Below, in pieces: positions 18,701-26,039 of a DNA stretch of 64,000 nucleotides. The first letter of the stretch is position 1. Each line of letters begins with the position of its first letter. The stretch lies in NCBI GenBank assembly GCA_038120095.1, contig JAYOKZ010000003.1, positions 62,001 through 126,000 of the forward strand. Direction: 5' to 3'. The stretch is from UBA2589 sp038120095. Its GTDB lineage: Bacteria; Gemmatimonadota; Gemmatimonadetes; Longimicrobiales; Gaopeijiaceae. The notes under the pieces are model-generated. The model saw only the letters and a list, made by a program, of their open reading frames with translations. It was not told where the DNA came from and made no database searches. The position numbers were made by a program, and so were the translations under genes.

Positions 18701-20668
18701 GAGAAGGGTAAGGACATTCAGGCCGAGCCCTTCACGGTGGTCGGCATCGGAGACATGAGTGGGGACGTGTTCGGTAACGGGATGCTCCTGTCCGAACAGA
18801 TCAGACTGGTCGCTGCGTTCGATCACCGGCATGTCTTCATCGATCCCGATCCCGATCCGGCGACGACCTTCGTCGAGCGGAAGAGAATATTCGAGATGGG
18901 CCGGTCCAGCTGGGAGGACTATGATCGAAGCCTCCTCAGCGAGGGAGGAATGATCGTCCCCCGCGGTGCGAAAGAGGTCGAGCTCACCCCGGAGGCGCTG
19001 CGGGCACTCGGCGTTCGAGACGACGAAGACCCCCCGGGGGACGGCGAGGCGCTGATCAGAGCAGTCCTGCGGGCCCCAGTTGAACTCCTCTGGAACGGCG
19101 GCATCGGTACCTACGTGAAGTCTGCTGCGGAATCGCACACCGACGCCGGGGATCCATCGAACGACGCGGTTCGGATCGACGTGGGAGAGCTACGTTGTGA
19201 CGTGATCGGTGAGGGTGGGAACCTCGGGCTGACGCAGCGTGCGCGAATCGAATACTCGGCCCTCGGTGGTCGTATCAACACCGACGCGCTCGACAATTCC
19301 GGCGGCGTCGACATGTCCGATCACGAGGTGAACCTCAAGATTCTCCTCACCCCGGCTGTCGCGTCGGGAGACCTCGCACAGAGCGATCGTAACGCCTTGC
19401 TGGAGGAGCTCACGGAGGCTGTCGCCGAACTCGTCCTGGAGAACAACCGATCCCAGAGTCTCGCGGTCTCACTGGACGAACGCCGGTCGAAGGAGTCGAT
19501 CGACGAATTTCGTGACCTGATGCTTTCGCTCGAGAAAGCTGGAGAGCTGGACCGCCAGGCCGATCACCTGCCCACCACCGACGTTCTGATGGAGCGCCGC
19601 GAGCGCGGTCAGGGGATGGCTCGACCCGAGCTGTGCGTTCTGCTCGCGTACGCGAAACTGGCGCTGAAGACCCGCCTGCTTGCGACTGCCTTGCCCGATG
19701 ACCATGAGGCGGAGGACTACCTGCTCGGATATTTCCCGACCGATGCCGTACGGGCGGCGGGTCACGAGAATCTGAGCCAACATCGGCTGCGGCGCGAAAT
19801 CATCACGGCCGAGCTCACGAACGACCTCGTGGATCTCATGGGCTCCACGTTCGTCTTCCGCATGATGCGTGACTCGGGACGGTCCGCAGAAGACGTCGTA
19901 CGGGCGTGGCTCGTGGCCTCTCAGCTCGCGGATCATCGTGATCTCATGCGGCAGATGGCCCAGCAGGCGACGTCGGGCAATGCGCGGGTGTCGTACCGGT
20001 GGCTCCTGGGGTTGGCTCGGGTCCTCGAGCGCACCACTCGCTGGGTGCTCCACAACGTCGAGCCGGGAGAACCCGCCACGACGGTGGTGGAGCAGCATCT
20101 GACGGGGCTGGCTGTCTTGCGTGACGCGTTCGGGGATGTGGTTCGGGGAGAGGAGCGCACCCTTTTCGAGGCACGTGTTCAGGAGATCCGGGAGTTGGGT
20201 GCCGACGAGACCTTTTCGCGCCGGCTCATCACGCTCCGCTTCCTCGACCAGCTGCTGGAGATTCTCGAGATCGGACGAGAGATGGGGTCCGATCCGATCT
20301 CGACGGCTCATGCCTTCTACCAGACGTCCGAGTCCTTCGAGGTCCCCTGGCTTCGGCGTCGTGGCTTCGCGTCGGCGGGTGTCGATCAGTGGGAGATGCG
20401 GGCCGCGCAGGTGCTGTCGGACGACCTGACGCTCGCTCATCGTGGAATCTCGATGGGCCTTCTCGCACAGAGAGCGGCGTCCGGGGATGAGGGCGTCGAC
20501 TACATGTCGTACCTCCGGCCCTCCGACCTGGATCGATTCCGAGATATCGTCGAGGAGTTGCGGGCGGAGGAGAGTATCGGGCTCGCGGGCGCGTCCGTCG
20601 CAGTTCGTGAACTCGGCGGCCTCGCTGGCCGTGTCGCCCGGACGACGGAATGGGGTGACCGCCGATAG
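15737..20668 (+). CDS. gdhB: Large NAD-specific glutamate dehydrogenase
   Basis: 1,643-residue enzyme of the 180-kDa NAD-glutamate dehydrogenase class (as in Streptomyces GdhA/L_180 and Pseudomonas GdhB), which deaminates glutamate to 2-oxoglutarate and ammonia. An N-terminal regulatory region includes ACT-like segments (VTLIRTNVSERPFIIDSI). The catalytic core carries STVARGGIRWSDRPDDFRTE, MVKNAVIVPGGSKGGFV, VVAADKGTATFSDLAN, DDAFASGGSNGYDHKAVGIT and IGDMSGDVFGNGML (dinucleotide site). I chose ATG 15737 (MSDPTAAAP); an in-frame start at 15599 would overlap the divergent gene's promoter region and encodes a Pro/Arg-rich leader of no similarity. Together with SucA in this window it suggests that glutamate carbon enters the TCA cycle. 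Its TAG overlaps the GTG of the first prepilin gene by one base. The symbol is by family similarity. Confidence 0.93.
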   Translation: MSDPTAAAPSRLREISPTIEDVCTDLRSGPEGASDILLDFAQLFLFRAPDELLTSRSSQDLASMVRGAFRFLETSRPYRVDVSVVNADEDDEEWEAPVTLIRTNVSERPFIIDSIREYLSLEGLAIERMVYSILDVERDDGGRIVALNAPTDGGSKESIVHCEIERVGDRERLIRLQTELSGRLQDVVRSTDDFKPMLGALDRVVEDVRRGAEILPDRADELAEIEAFLHWLKEGGFIFLGYRAYDLIGSQSDGECSILVQPGSGLGLLRNEGESRFAQPVPVSELDPAIREVALKGPVLIVNKTNAESTVHRRARMDYVGVKKLDSSGSVVGEHRFIGLFTSKAYSEPAANIPLLREKLSRILDAEGVREGSHDYKEIITIFDSLPKEELFLSSAEELRDDVRAVLTAYSRRNVKVVLRQDTLRRGVSVMVILPRDRFSGGVRRQIERALVERYGCEVLNYHLALGGGDQARLHFYLGATEEMVATIHADDLEQLVASIIRTWADRVREGLEKVLPAEEARELADRYDEAMSREYQAAADPEVAVADICQLEQMTREGLMVSVGLVNRAEGSPVAGVVGATELKLFLKGERLVLSDFMPILEDAGLRVIAMKPYEVGSNGSSEATIYVFAVQDHEGDLLDVETHAALLSEALLAARVGDVVSDPLNALVVGAGLHWREVDALRGLAGYAFQSGSVPSRTALPNALVAYPGIARELFAMFRTKFDPAVDLSCDDRLSAIDDIRTAFHASLRQVSLLADDRALRRLEETISATVRTNYYRCGGSEPSRRSGGVPYISYKLLVGDLLDGRPTELLFEVWAHSARMEGVHLRGSTVARGGIRWSDRPDDFRTEILGLVNTQMVKNAVIVPGGSKGGFVTRVTPIDPEARWEEGRQQYQTLIRGLLDLTDNIVEGRNEAPENVVAFDPPDPYLVVAADKGTATFSDLANAVSAEYGFWLDDAFASGGSNGYDHKAVGITARGGWECVKRHFREKGKDIQAEPFTVVGIGDMSGDVFGNGMLLSEQIRLVAAFDHRHVFIDPDPDPATTFVERKRIFEMGRSSWEDYDRSLLSEGGMIVPRGAKEVELTPEALRALGVRDDEDPPGDGEALIRAVLRAPVELLWNGGIGTYVKSAAESHTDAGDPSNDAVRIDVGELRCDVIGEGGNLGLTQRARIEYSALGGRINTDALDNSGGVDMSDHEVNLKILLTPAVASGDLAQSDRNALLEELTEAVAELVLENNRSQSLAVSLDERRSKESIDEFRDLMLSLEKAGELDRQADHLPTTDVLMERRERGQGMARPELCVLLAYAKLALKTRLLATALPDDHEAEDYLLGYFPTDAVRAAGHENLSQHRLRREIITAELTNDLVDLMGSTFVFRMMRDSGRSAEDVVRAWLVASQLADHRDLMRQMAQQATSGNARVSYRWLLGLARVLERTTRWVLHNVEPGEPATTVVEQHLTGLAVLRDAFGDVVRGEERTLFEARVQEIRELGADETFSRRLITLRFLDQLLEILEIGREMGSDPISTAHAFYQTSESFEVPWLRRRGFASAGVDQWEMRAAQVLSDDLTLAHRGISMGLLAQRAASGDEGVDYMSYLRPSDLDRFRDIVEELRAEESIGLAGASVAVRELGGLAGRVARTTEWGDRR

Positions 20669-21138
20669 TGCGTCGTCGGGACGGATTCACCCTGATCGAA
20701 CTCACTGTAGTCGTGTCGATAGCCGGCATCATGGTCGCTCTTGGAGCCCTGACCTTTTCCGGATATTTCCAGAAGAGCGCAGCCCGACGGGCGGCTCAAC
20801 TCTTCGCTCGCGATCTCCTTGTCGCCCGAAGCTTCGCCGTCCGATCGCAGGAACCCGTGGTCGTCCGGGTCTTCGAGGACATGCTGTGGTATCAGATCGT
20901 CTCGGGAAGTACAGCCACGGAGGTGGTTCGGCGACGGTTTGCAGGGTCGTCTCCGGATGTCGGCCTGAGCGGAATCGCCCTGGAGGTTTCCGGAGACACG
21001 CTGGTCTTCAACACTCGCGGCCAGATCGAGATGAGCGCGGTCGGGGGGTCTCTGGGTACGGCGGCCTTTTCGGCAGGCGCTACGACGTACCGGGTGCACT
21101 TCAATCGCCTTGGCACGTCCAGGGTCGAGGGCTCATGA
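20668..21138 (+). CDS. GspH/FimT-type pseudopilin
   Basis: 156-residue prepilin. After a short basic leader it has the prepilin peptidase site G|FTLIELTVVVSIAGIMVALGALTF, with Glu at +5 and a hydrophobic alpha-1 helix that anchors the protein and packs the fibre. The rest is a small periplasmic beta-rich domain (VVVRVFEDMLWYQIV; LVFNTRGQIEM) as in GspH/FimT minor pseudopilins. Start is GTG 20668, overlapping the glutamate dehydrogenase stop by one base. It is the first of four overlapping prepilin-like genes, so it probably builds a type IV pilus or type II secretion tip with them. No assembly ATPase or secretin is in the window. Confidence 0.85.
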   Translation: MRRRDGFTLIELTVVVSIAGIMVALGALTFSGYFQKSAARRAAQLFARDLLVARSFAVRSQEPVVVRVFEDMLWYQIVSGSTATEVVRRRFAGSSPDVGLSGIALEVSGDTLVFNTRGQIEMSAVGGSLGTAAFSAGATTYRVHFNRLGTSRVEGS

Positions 21139-21524
21139 AGACGCCTCGGGGTCGGGGTTCCTCCCCAAGGTCAGGGTTCACGCTGATCGAGGTCATGGGC
21201 GCGCTCGTCATATTCAGCGCCGGCATCCTGGGGATCATGCGTGCCGGCAGTGCGCTGACGACTCAGCTTCGCTACGCGGGCGCGTGGTCGCATCTGGTCG
21301 TGCTGACCGATGAGCGGATCGATTCCATTCAAACCATGCCCTTCGACTCGATCGTTGCCGGGACCGTGCAGGACACTGTGAATGTGCAGGGGTGGACCTA
21401 CGAGCGCGTGGTCACTGTGACGGACGTGACTCCGGTGCTCGCTCGTATCGAGGTGTCGATGCGACGCACGGACTCGGGCGGCCCGTCGCATTCGGTTACC
21501 TCCTTCACCTCGTCCGCATGGTGA
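21135..21524 (+). CDS. PilV/GspI-type minor prepilin
   Basis: 129 residues starting at ATG 21135, overlapping the previous stop (ATGA). The leader MKTPRGRGSSPRS is followed by the cleavage site G|FTLIEVMGALVIFSAGILGIM. The GFTLIEVM start is typical of PilV/GspI proteins. The mature domain is short (about 110 residues), ending in VSMRRTDSGGPSHSVTSFTS. It is expected to be processed by the prepilin peptidase and to join the tip complex with the three neighbouring prepilins. The assignment to I/V type rests on the cleavage motif, size and gene order only. Confidence 0.82.
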   Translation: MKTPRGRGSSPRSGFTLIEVMGALVIFSAGILGIMRAGSALTTQLRYAGAWSHLVVLTDERIDSIQTMPFDSIVAGTVQDTVNVQGWTYERVVTVTDVTPVLARIEVSMRRTDSGGPSHSVTSFTSSAW

Positions 21525-22375
21525 GCGCGGGGAAGAGGGCGGCGGCGTGTGGGGGCTTCACCCTCGTCGAGACACTGATCGCGCTGGTCCTGTCGTCGAT
21601 CATTCTCGCTCTCGTCAGCCACACGTTTCTCGTCCAGAACGAGTTTCACGCGACGCAGATGCTTCGGGTCGGTGCGCAGGACAACGTGCGTGCGGCGACG
21701 GATGTCGTGGCGGCCGAGGTCCGGAATGCCGTCCGTGGTGGTGTCATGATCGCGGGCCCCCGCACGCTGAAGGTACGATCACCGATCGTGATCGGTGTGC
21801 TGTGCGACGTCCGGGGATCGAGTGGGTCGGGGGTCCTGACCTTTGATGGAGGAGCCGCTGCCCTCGATCAGGAGGAGGTGGCGGGCCTCGCTCGTTGGTC
21901 CGGCACGGCATGGGAATTCGAGAATGCAACGTGGACATCGGTAGATGGGGGTAGCGCGTCGGCGGCAGCATCCTGCTTCGACAACGGAGCGGACACGGTC
22001 GGCGTGCGCGATCACTTTCACCGCCTGGTCGGTCTTTCCACGCTTTTCCCGTCGCCGAGACCCACGGAGGGTGACGCCATCATGCTTTTTCGTGAGACCA
22101 CCTTCGCGATCGGGCCGTCGCAGCTGGATTCAACAGCATTGGCGCTGTTTCGCCAGCACCTTGGCGGAACTCCGGTGGAATTCGTGACGGGAATCGATTC
22201 GACAGCCCAGTTCCGGTTCAGGACTGCGGGCGGCGGGTTTGCGGATACCGTCGCGCTGGGTCTGGCGGACATCGACGCCGTTCAGTTCATCGCACGGGTC
22301 AGAACCGCGCCGGCGACAGGTGGTGCCGAAAGTGTCGTATTCGGCTGGTCGGTGAACGTGCCTCTGCGGTGGTGA
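21518..22375 (+). CDS. PilW/GspJ-type minor prepilin
   Basis: 285 residues from ATG 21518, which overlaps the end of the preceding gene (GTG 21521 is an equal alternative). The prepilin motif is G|FTLVETLIALVLSSIILALVSHTFLVQNEF, with Glu +5 and a long hydrophobic helix, then an extended periplasmic domain with two Cys (IGVLCDVRG and AASCFDNG) that may form a disulfide. Large minor pilins with a VETL start in third position fit PilW/GspJ. It is translated in the same coupled operon as its neighbours. Confidence 0.82.
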   Translation: MVSAGKRAAACGGFTLVETLIALVLSSIILALVSHTFLVQNEFHATQMLRVGAQDNVRAATDVVAAEVRNAVRGGVMIAGPRTLKVRSPIVIGVLCDVRGSSGSGVLTFDGGAAALDQEEVAGLARWSGTAWEFENATWTSVDGGSASAAASCFDNGADTVGVRDHFHRLVGLSTLFPSPRPTEGDAIMLFRETTFAIGPSQLDSTALALFRQHLGGTPVEFVTGIDSTAQFRFRTAGGGFADTVALGLADIDAVQFIARVRTAPATGGAESVVFGWSVNVPLRW

Positions 22376-23424
22376 GGAGACGATCACTGGCGATCAGAGG
22401 GGTTGGAGCCCGCTCTGACGAAGGGGGCTTCGTGCTCTCTTTCGTCGTCTTCGTTCTGTTCGCGGTGTCCGTGGCGGGGATGGTCGGGTACCTCGTGGTG
22501 GCCGCCGAATCCAGCATGGCTCGCGGAAGTCGCGACGGGGCGTCCGCCCTTGCCATCGCACGCGGAGGGCTGGAACGCTTCGTGGCGGAGCATGTCGGCG
22601 CTCTGCCCGATACCGTGAGGTACGCCCTCGGTGACGGAATCGCCGTGATCACCGTGTCCAAAGTCCTCGAGCGGGACTCCTCAACTCATGTGTACCGCAT
22701 TCGCTCGGAGGCCGCCGTTTCTGATCGCGTCACGCCCGATACACCGGCTCGGCGCACGGTAGTCGCCTACGCGACGTATCACCGACGTCCTGTCCCGCAC
22801 CTCGCAGCCGTCATGATCGGAGCCGATGTCATTGCCGTCGGTGAAGAGGGAAGGATCGATGGCCGAAACGCGAGTCGCCCGAATGATTGCACGGGGGGGA
22901 ATGCGAGGAACATCGTCGGCGCGATTGCAGCGGTGCAGGTGAGTGCGGATTCGCCGCCTGACGTCCGGGGTCGACCGGCGTCGGAGATCTGGGCTGGCGG
23001 GTGGGCCGAGATGCGCGATTCCCTCGGCCTTCGCTGGGATGTGCTGTCCGATCCGGAATTCCCGGCGGAGTTCGAGAACGTCATGCCGGATTTCGGCTCG
23101 CTTCCACCCGACTCCTTTCCATTGGTTCGCTACTCCGGCGGAATGAATTCGGGCGTTTCAGGTCGGGGCGTCTTGATTGTGGACGGCGTCTTCGACCCCG
23201 CTTCGTCGTTCCGTTGGGAGGGGATCGTCCTGGCGAGACATATAAATGATGTGGTCCACGGGCGTGTCGACGGCCTGCTCTTCGGCGGAATCGCGGAGCC
23301 GAACATGCACAGCTCGATCGATTTCGAAGCCGAGGTGACGTATTACGCCTGCAACGTCTACGCTGCGAACGAGTCGATCGCGTACCTGGAACTGATGCCG
23401 GGTACGATTCACGAAGCACGCTAG
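22369..23424 (+). CDS. PilX-like type IV pilus/secretion minor component
   Basis: 351 residues starting at GTG 22369, seven bases inside the preceding gene. It has one N-terminal membrane segment (GGFVLSFVVFVLFAVSVAGMVGYLVV) preceded by basic residues and the text EGGFVLSF, a degenerate prepilin-like site as found in PilX/GspK-type proteins, then a long extracytoplasmic domain. The region ALAIARGGLERFVAEHVG resembles the helical part following the membrane anchor in PilX proteins. Two Cys pairs may form disulfides (NDCTGGN; YYACNVY). It closes the prepilin operon. The large C-terminal domain has no family I recognise. Confidence 0.7.
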   Translation: MVRRRSLAIRGVGARSDEGGFVLSFVVFVLFAVSVAGMVGYLVVAAESSMARGSRDGASALAIARGGLERFVAEHVGALPDTVRYALGDGIAVITVSKVLERDSSTHVYRIRSEAAVSDRVTPDTPARRTVVAYATYHRRPVPHLAAVMIGADVIAVGEEGRIDGRNASRPNDCTGGNARNIVGAIAAVQVSADSPPDVRGRPASEIWAGGWAEMRDSLGLRWDVLSDPEFPAEFENVMPDFGSLPPDSFPLVRYSGGMNSGVSGRGVLIVDGVFDPASSFRWEGIVLARHINDVVHGRVDGLLFGGIAEPNMHSSIDFEAEVTYYACNVYAANESIAYLELMPGTIHEAR

Positions 23425-23428
23425 GCGC

Positions 23429-23449
23429 GAGCGCGGTCAGGGCGCGCTC
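23429..23449 (+). terminator. Hairpin at end of prepilin operon
   Basis: Perfect 7-bp stem GAGCGCG/CGCGCTC with a 7-nt loop, starting 4 nt after the last prepilin stop codon. There is no T-run behind it, so it is at best a weak intrinsic terminator or an mRNA 3'-end stabiliser. Confidence 0.35.
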
Positions 23450-23569
23450 CCGGCGCACGGCAGGGTCCGAAGAGGCCTATCGGTTGCGCCGGTTTCGTCG
23501 CGCTTCGCATTGTACCGGCACCTCGGTTGGCGAATGCAAGGAGAAGTCGATGTGAGCCCGCAGGTCGAG

Positions 23570-24958
23570 ATGATCCCATTCGAGTACGTTCGGTCCGGCC
23601 TCGTTGTTTTTCTCGCGCTCACGTTTGCCGGGTCGGCGAGCGCCCAGCCCGGGACTCAGATCCTGACCCACGCCCTCGACTCGGCGGCTCGTGCTCACGT
23701 CGCGAACCCGCTCGTCCCGGGTGTGTCGGTTGCCGTCGTGCGAGGTGGGGAAGTCCTCCTGAAGAGGGGCTATGGCTTCGTCGACCTCGAGTGGGGCGTG
23801 CGCACGCCTGCCGAGGGGGACGCGTCGTACGAGATAGGCTCGGTCACGAAGCAGTTCACGGCCGCGGCCATTCTCCTTCTCGTGGAAGAGGGGTTGATCG
23901 ATCTCGACTCGGATATCTCCGAGTACATCGATTTCGATACGCGCGGACGGTCGATTCCGGTACGCAGACTGCTCGATCACACGTCGGGCGTTCGGAGCTA
24001 CACCGAAATGCCCATATTCGGGATGCTTTCGGCGCTCGATCTTCCGCGAGACACCCTTGTTCGGCTGGTCGAGAATGAACCGTTCGATTTCGAGCCGGGA
24101 CAGGCACAGATCTACAACAACTCGGCTTTCTTTCTTCTCGGACTCATGGTCGAGTCGCTGAGTGGCCGCAGCTACGAGGATTTCGTGCAGGAGCGCCTTT
24201 TCGATCCCGCCGGCATGACCTCCTCCTACTATTGTGACGAGGTCGCAATTCGGAACCGTCGCGCCCATGGGTACGATGTCGCCGGTTCCGAGGGCCTGAT
24301 CCGGGCCCGTTACCTGAACCATGTCTGGCCGTACGCGGCTGGCTCGCTGTGCTCCACCGTCGGGGACCTGGTGAAGTGGAACGAGGCTCTGCACGGAGGT
24401 CGCATCCTGTCGGATGGCTCGTATCGGGAAATGACCACGGCGAGGCCGCTCGACGACGGGTCTTCCATCCAGTACGCCATGGGGATCTCGGACGCATTGC
24501 GGGGGGATACGCCGGTCAACAGCCACGGTGGAGGAATCAACGGCTTCGTATCCATGCTCGCGTGGTATCCTGAGCATCGACTCACGGTCGTCGTTCTGCA
24601 GAACTCGACGGGGTCGCCGGGTGCCGGCGCTCTGGCTTCGAGCTTCGCGAACCTGATTCTCGGACCGCCGATGTCGGCTTCGGCACCTGCCTTCGACGGT
24701 CGACTCCAAGATTTGGAAGGAACATATCGGGGCCCGGCGCGGGGAGGCATGATGGAACTCCGAGTCCGTGCCGTCGGCGGCCGCCTCGAGGTGTCCGCAT
24801 CGGGTTCGGACGCTCCTGTGGTGCCCCGCTTCGTCGGCGAACTGACCTGGGCTTCCGATGGGATTCGTTACGAGTTCCGCCGTGAGGGCGATGGCATCGG
24901 GCAACTCCGGTTTGTGGGAGGCTCGGCGCACTATGTTCTGGAGCGCGTCGCATCCTGA
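23570..24958 (+). CDS. Exported serine hydrolase, beta-lactamase class C/DD-peptidase fold
   Basis: 462 residues from ATG 23570 (MIPFEYVRSG), preferred because AGG lies 5 nt upstream and it directly precedes a clean signal peptide (LVVFLALTFAGSASAQ). In-frame starts at 23510 and 23534 would add a soluble leader. The serine-hydrolase motifs are SVTK (SxxK nucleophile and base, in YEIGSVTKQFTAA), YNN (YxN, in IYNNSAFFLL) and HGGG (in SHGGGINGF). The catalytic domain is followed by an about 100-residue beta-rich C-terminal domain (LEGTYRGPARGGMMELRV). It probably acts as a periplasmic peptidase or esterase; true beta-lactamase activity cannot be claimed. It is monocistronic or read with the downstream plug protein 13 bp later. 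Confidence 0.88.
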   Translation: MIPFEYVRSGLVVFLALTFAGSASAQPGTQILTHALDSAARAHVANPLVPGVSVAVVRGGEVLLKRGYGFVDLEWGVRTPAEGDASYEIGSVTKQFTAAAILLLVEEGLIDLDSDISEYIDFDTRGRSIPVRRLLDHTSGVRSYTEMPIFGMLSALDLPRDTLVRLVENEPFDFEPGQAQIYNNSAFFLLGLMVESLSGRSYEDFVQERLFDPAGMTSSYYCDEVAIRNRRAHGYDVAGSEGLIRARYLNHVWPYAAGSLCSTVGDLVKWNEALHGGRILSDGSYREMTTARPLDDGSSIQYAMGISDALRGDTPVNSHGGGINGFVSMLAWYPEHRLTVVVLQNSTGSPGAGALASSFANLILGPPMSASAPAFDGRLQDLEGTYRGPARGGMMELRVRAVGGRLEVSASGSDAPVVPRFVGELTWASDGIRYEFRREGDGIGQLRFVGGSAHYVLERVAS

Positions 24959-24971
24959 CGGTCGAGGTCGG

Positions 24972-25862
24972 ATGGTGGCTCTCCGCCATGTCCGAGCAGC
25001 CCTCGAGTCGCCCCTTTCCTCTCCGGCACCGGCCATGCGTGGTGTGACGGCCCGGAAGAGAGCGCTGTGCTGTCTGTTTGCCGGGCTGACCGGGTTGGCG
25101 TTCGGGTCGGTGACCCCTGTTCTGGGTCAGAACGGCGTCGCGGCCGAACCCGCGGAGCGCGTCGCGATTCTGACGGGGCAGGTCGTGGACAGCGTCTCCG
25201 GAACCCCGATCCCACGGGTGCTGATACGGGTGGACAGCGGGCACGAGGCCTTCACCGATCGACAGGGTCGCTTCGAGTTTTCGGGGCTCCCTGAGGGCAG
25301 CCGGCTTCTGGCCATCATGACCGCCGACTGTCGCATCGCGTGGGGTCGTGTCACCGTGGTCGAGCGCTTTCCCCGTGATGTCAGCTTCCGACTTCCTCCC
25401 GCCTTCGGTGCGAAGGCGGCGGAGGATCGACGGCAGGTCGAAGCACGACAGCGTACCACCGGTCGTCGTATGGAAGCTCACGAGATCGAGGCGATGAACG
25501 CCCGGAGCGTGCTGGAACTGATTCGCCGACTTGCTCCGAACATGGTGAGTCCCACCCCGGGCGATGTCGGCGCTACGTCGAGGTTCAGGGCGGCTCGTGG
25601 TCGGTCCACGTCGGTCCCGGATCCTCCGGTTCTCGTGATCGATGGGGTCAGGACACCCGGCGCGGAGGGTACGCTATCCCAGATGCGGCCGAACGAAGTC
25701 GAGTCGATCGAGGTTCAGCCCGGTGCTGCCGCAGGGTGGGAGTACGGGTCTGCGGGAGCCAGTGGGATCATCAAGATCACCCTCAAGAAGGGCCTGGCGT
25801 CGGGCGCCGATGAACGGCCGACAGCCGCTCCTTGTGTGGTTCCCGCATTCCCGGGAACCTGA
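24972..25862 (+). CDS. Exported CarboxypepD_reg-like plus TonB plug-only protein
   Basis: 296 residues from ATG 24972 (GAGG about 5 nt upstream); ATG 25035 would give 275 residues and a more normal signal peptide (CCLFAGLTGLAFGSVTPVLGQ). After the signal peptide comes a carboxypeptidase regulatory-like beta-sandwich (LTGQVVDSVSGTPIPRVLIRV ... DRQGRFEFSGLPEG). This leads into a TonB-receptor plug-like segment with VLVIDGVRTPG, NEVESIEVQPG and SAGASGIIKITLKKG. These are the signposts of a SusC plug, yet the protein stops where the 22-strand barrel should begin. It lies directly upstream of a complete SusC/SusD pair. It may act as a soluble plug mimic or adaptor in the periplasm; this is inference. 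Confidence 0.72.
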   Translation: MVALRHVRAALESPLSSPAPAMRGVTARKRALCCLFAGLTGLAFGSVTPVLGQNGVAAEPAERVAILTGQVVDSVSGTPIPRVLIRVDSGHEAFTDRQGRFEFSGLPEGSRLLAIMTADCRIAWGRVTVVERFPRDVSFRLPPAFGAKAAEDRRQVEARQRTTGRRMEAHEIEAMNARSVLELIRRLAPNMVSPTPGDVGATSRFRAARGRSTSVPDPPVLVIDGVRTPGAEGTLSQMRPNEVESIEVQPGAAAGWEYGSAGASGIIKITLKKGLASGADERPTAAPCVVPAFPGT

Positions 25863-25946
25863 AACACCCGTTTCCATCGCGGTGTCCCGGGTAAACACCT
25901 GGTGTCGCATTCGGCGCAAACCCCGCAGCGCCGTTGAGGAAACATC

Positions 25947-25975
25947 TTGACTTTGGGTAGAGAGCCCCCTAAAAC
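25947..25975 (+). promoter_or_regulatory. Candidate sigma-70-type promoter of the susCD operon
   Basis: TTGACT (25947-25952), a 17-bp spacer and TAAAAC (25970-25975) lie about 65 bp before the SusC start in a 177-bp gap between genes that is less GC-rich than its surroundings. The -35 box matches 5 of 6 and the -10 box 4 of 6 consensus bases. AGGAGGT, a strong ribosome binding site, stands 3 nt before the ATG at 26040. Confidence 0.45.
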
Positions 25976-26039
25976 CTATCCCTTGGGATGATGTTGGGAG
26001 GAGTGGGTTCATGTGTCTGGAGTCACTTGAGGAGGTCTC

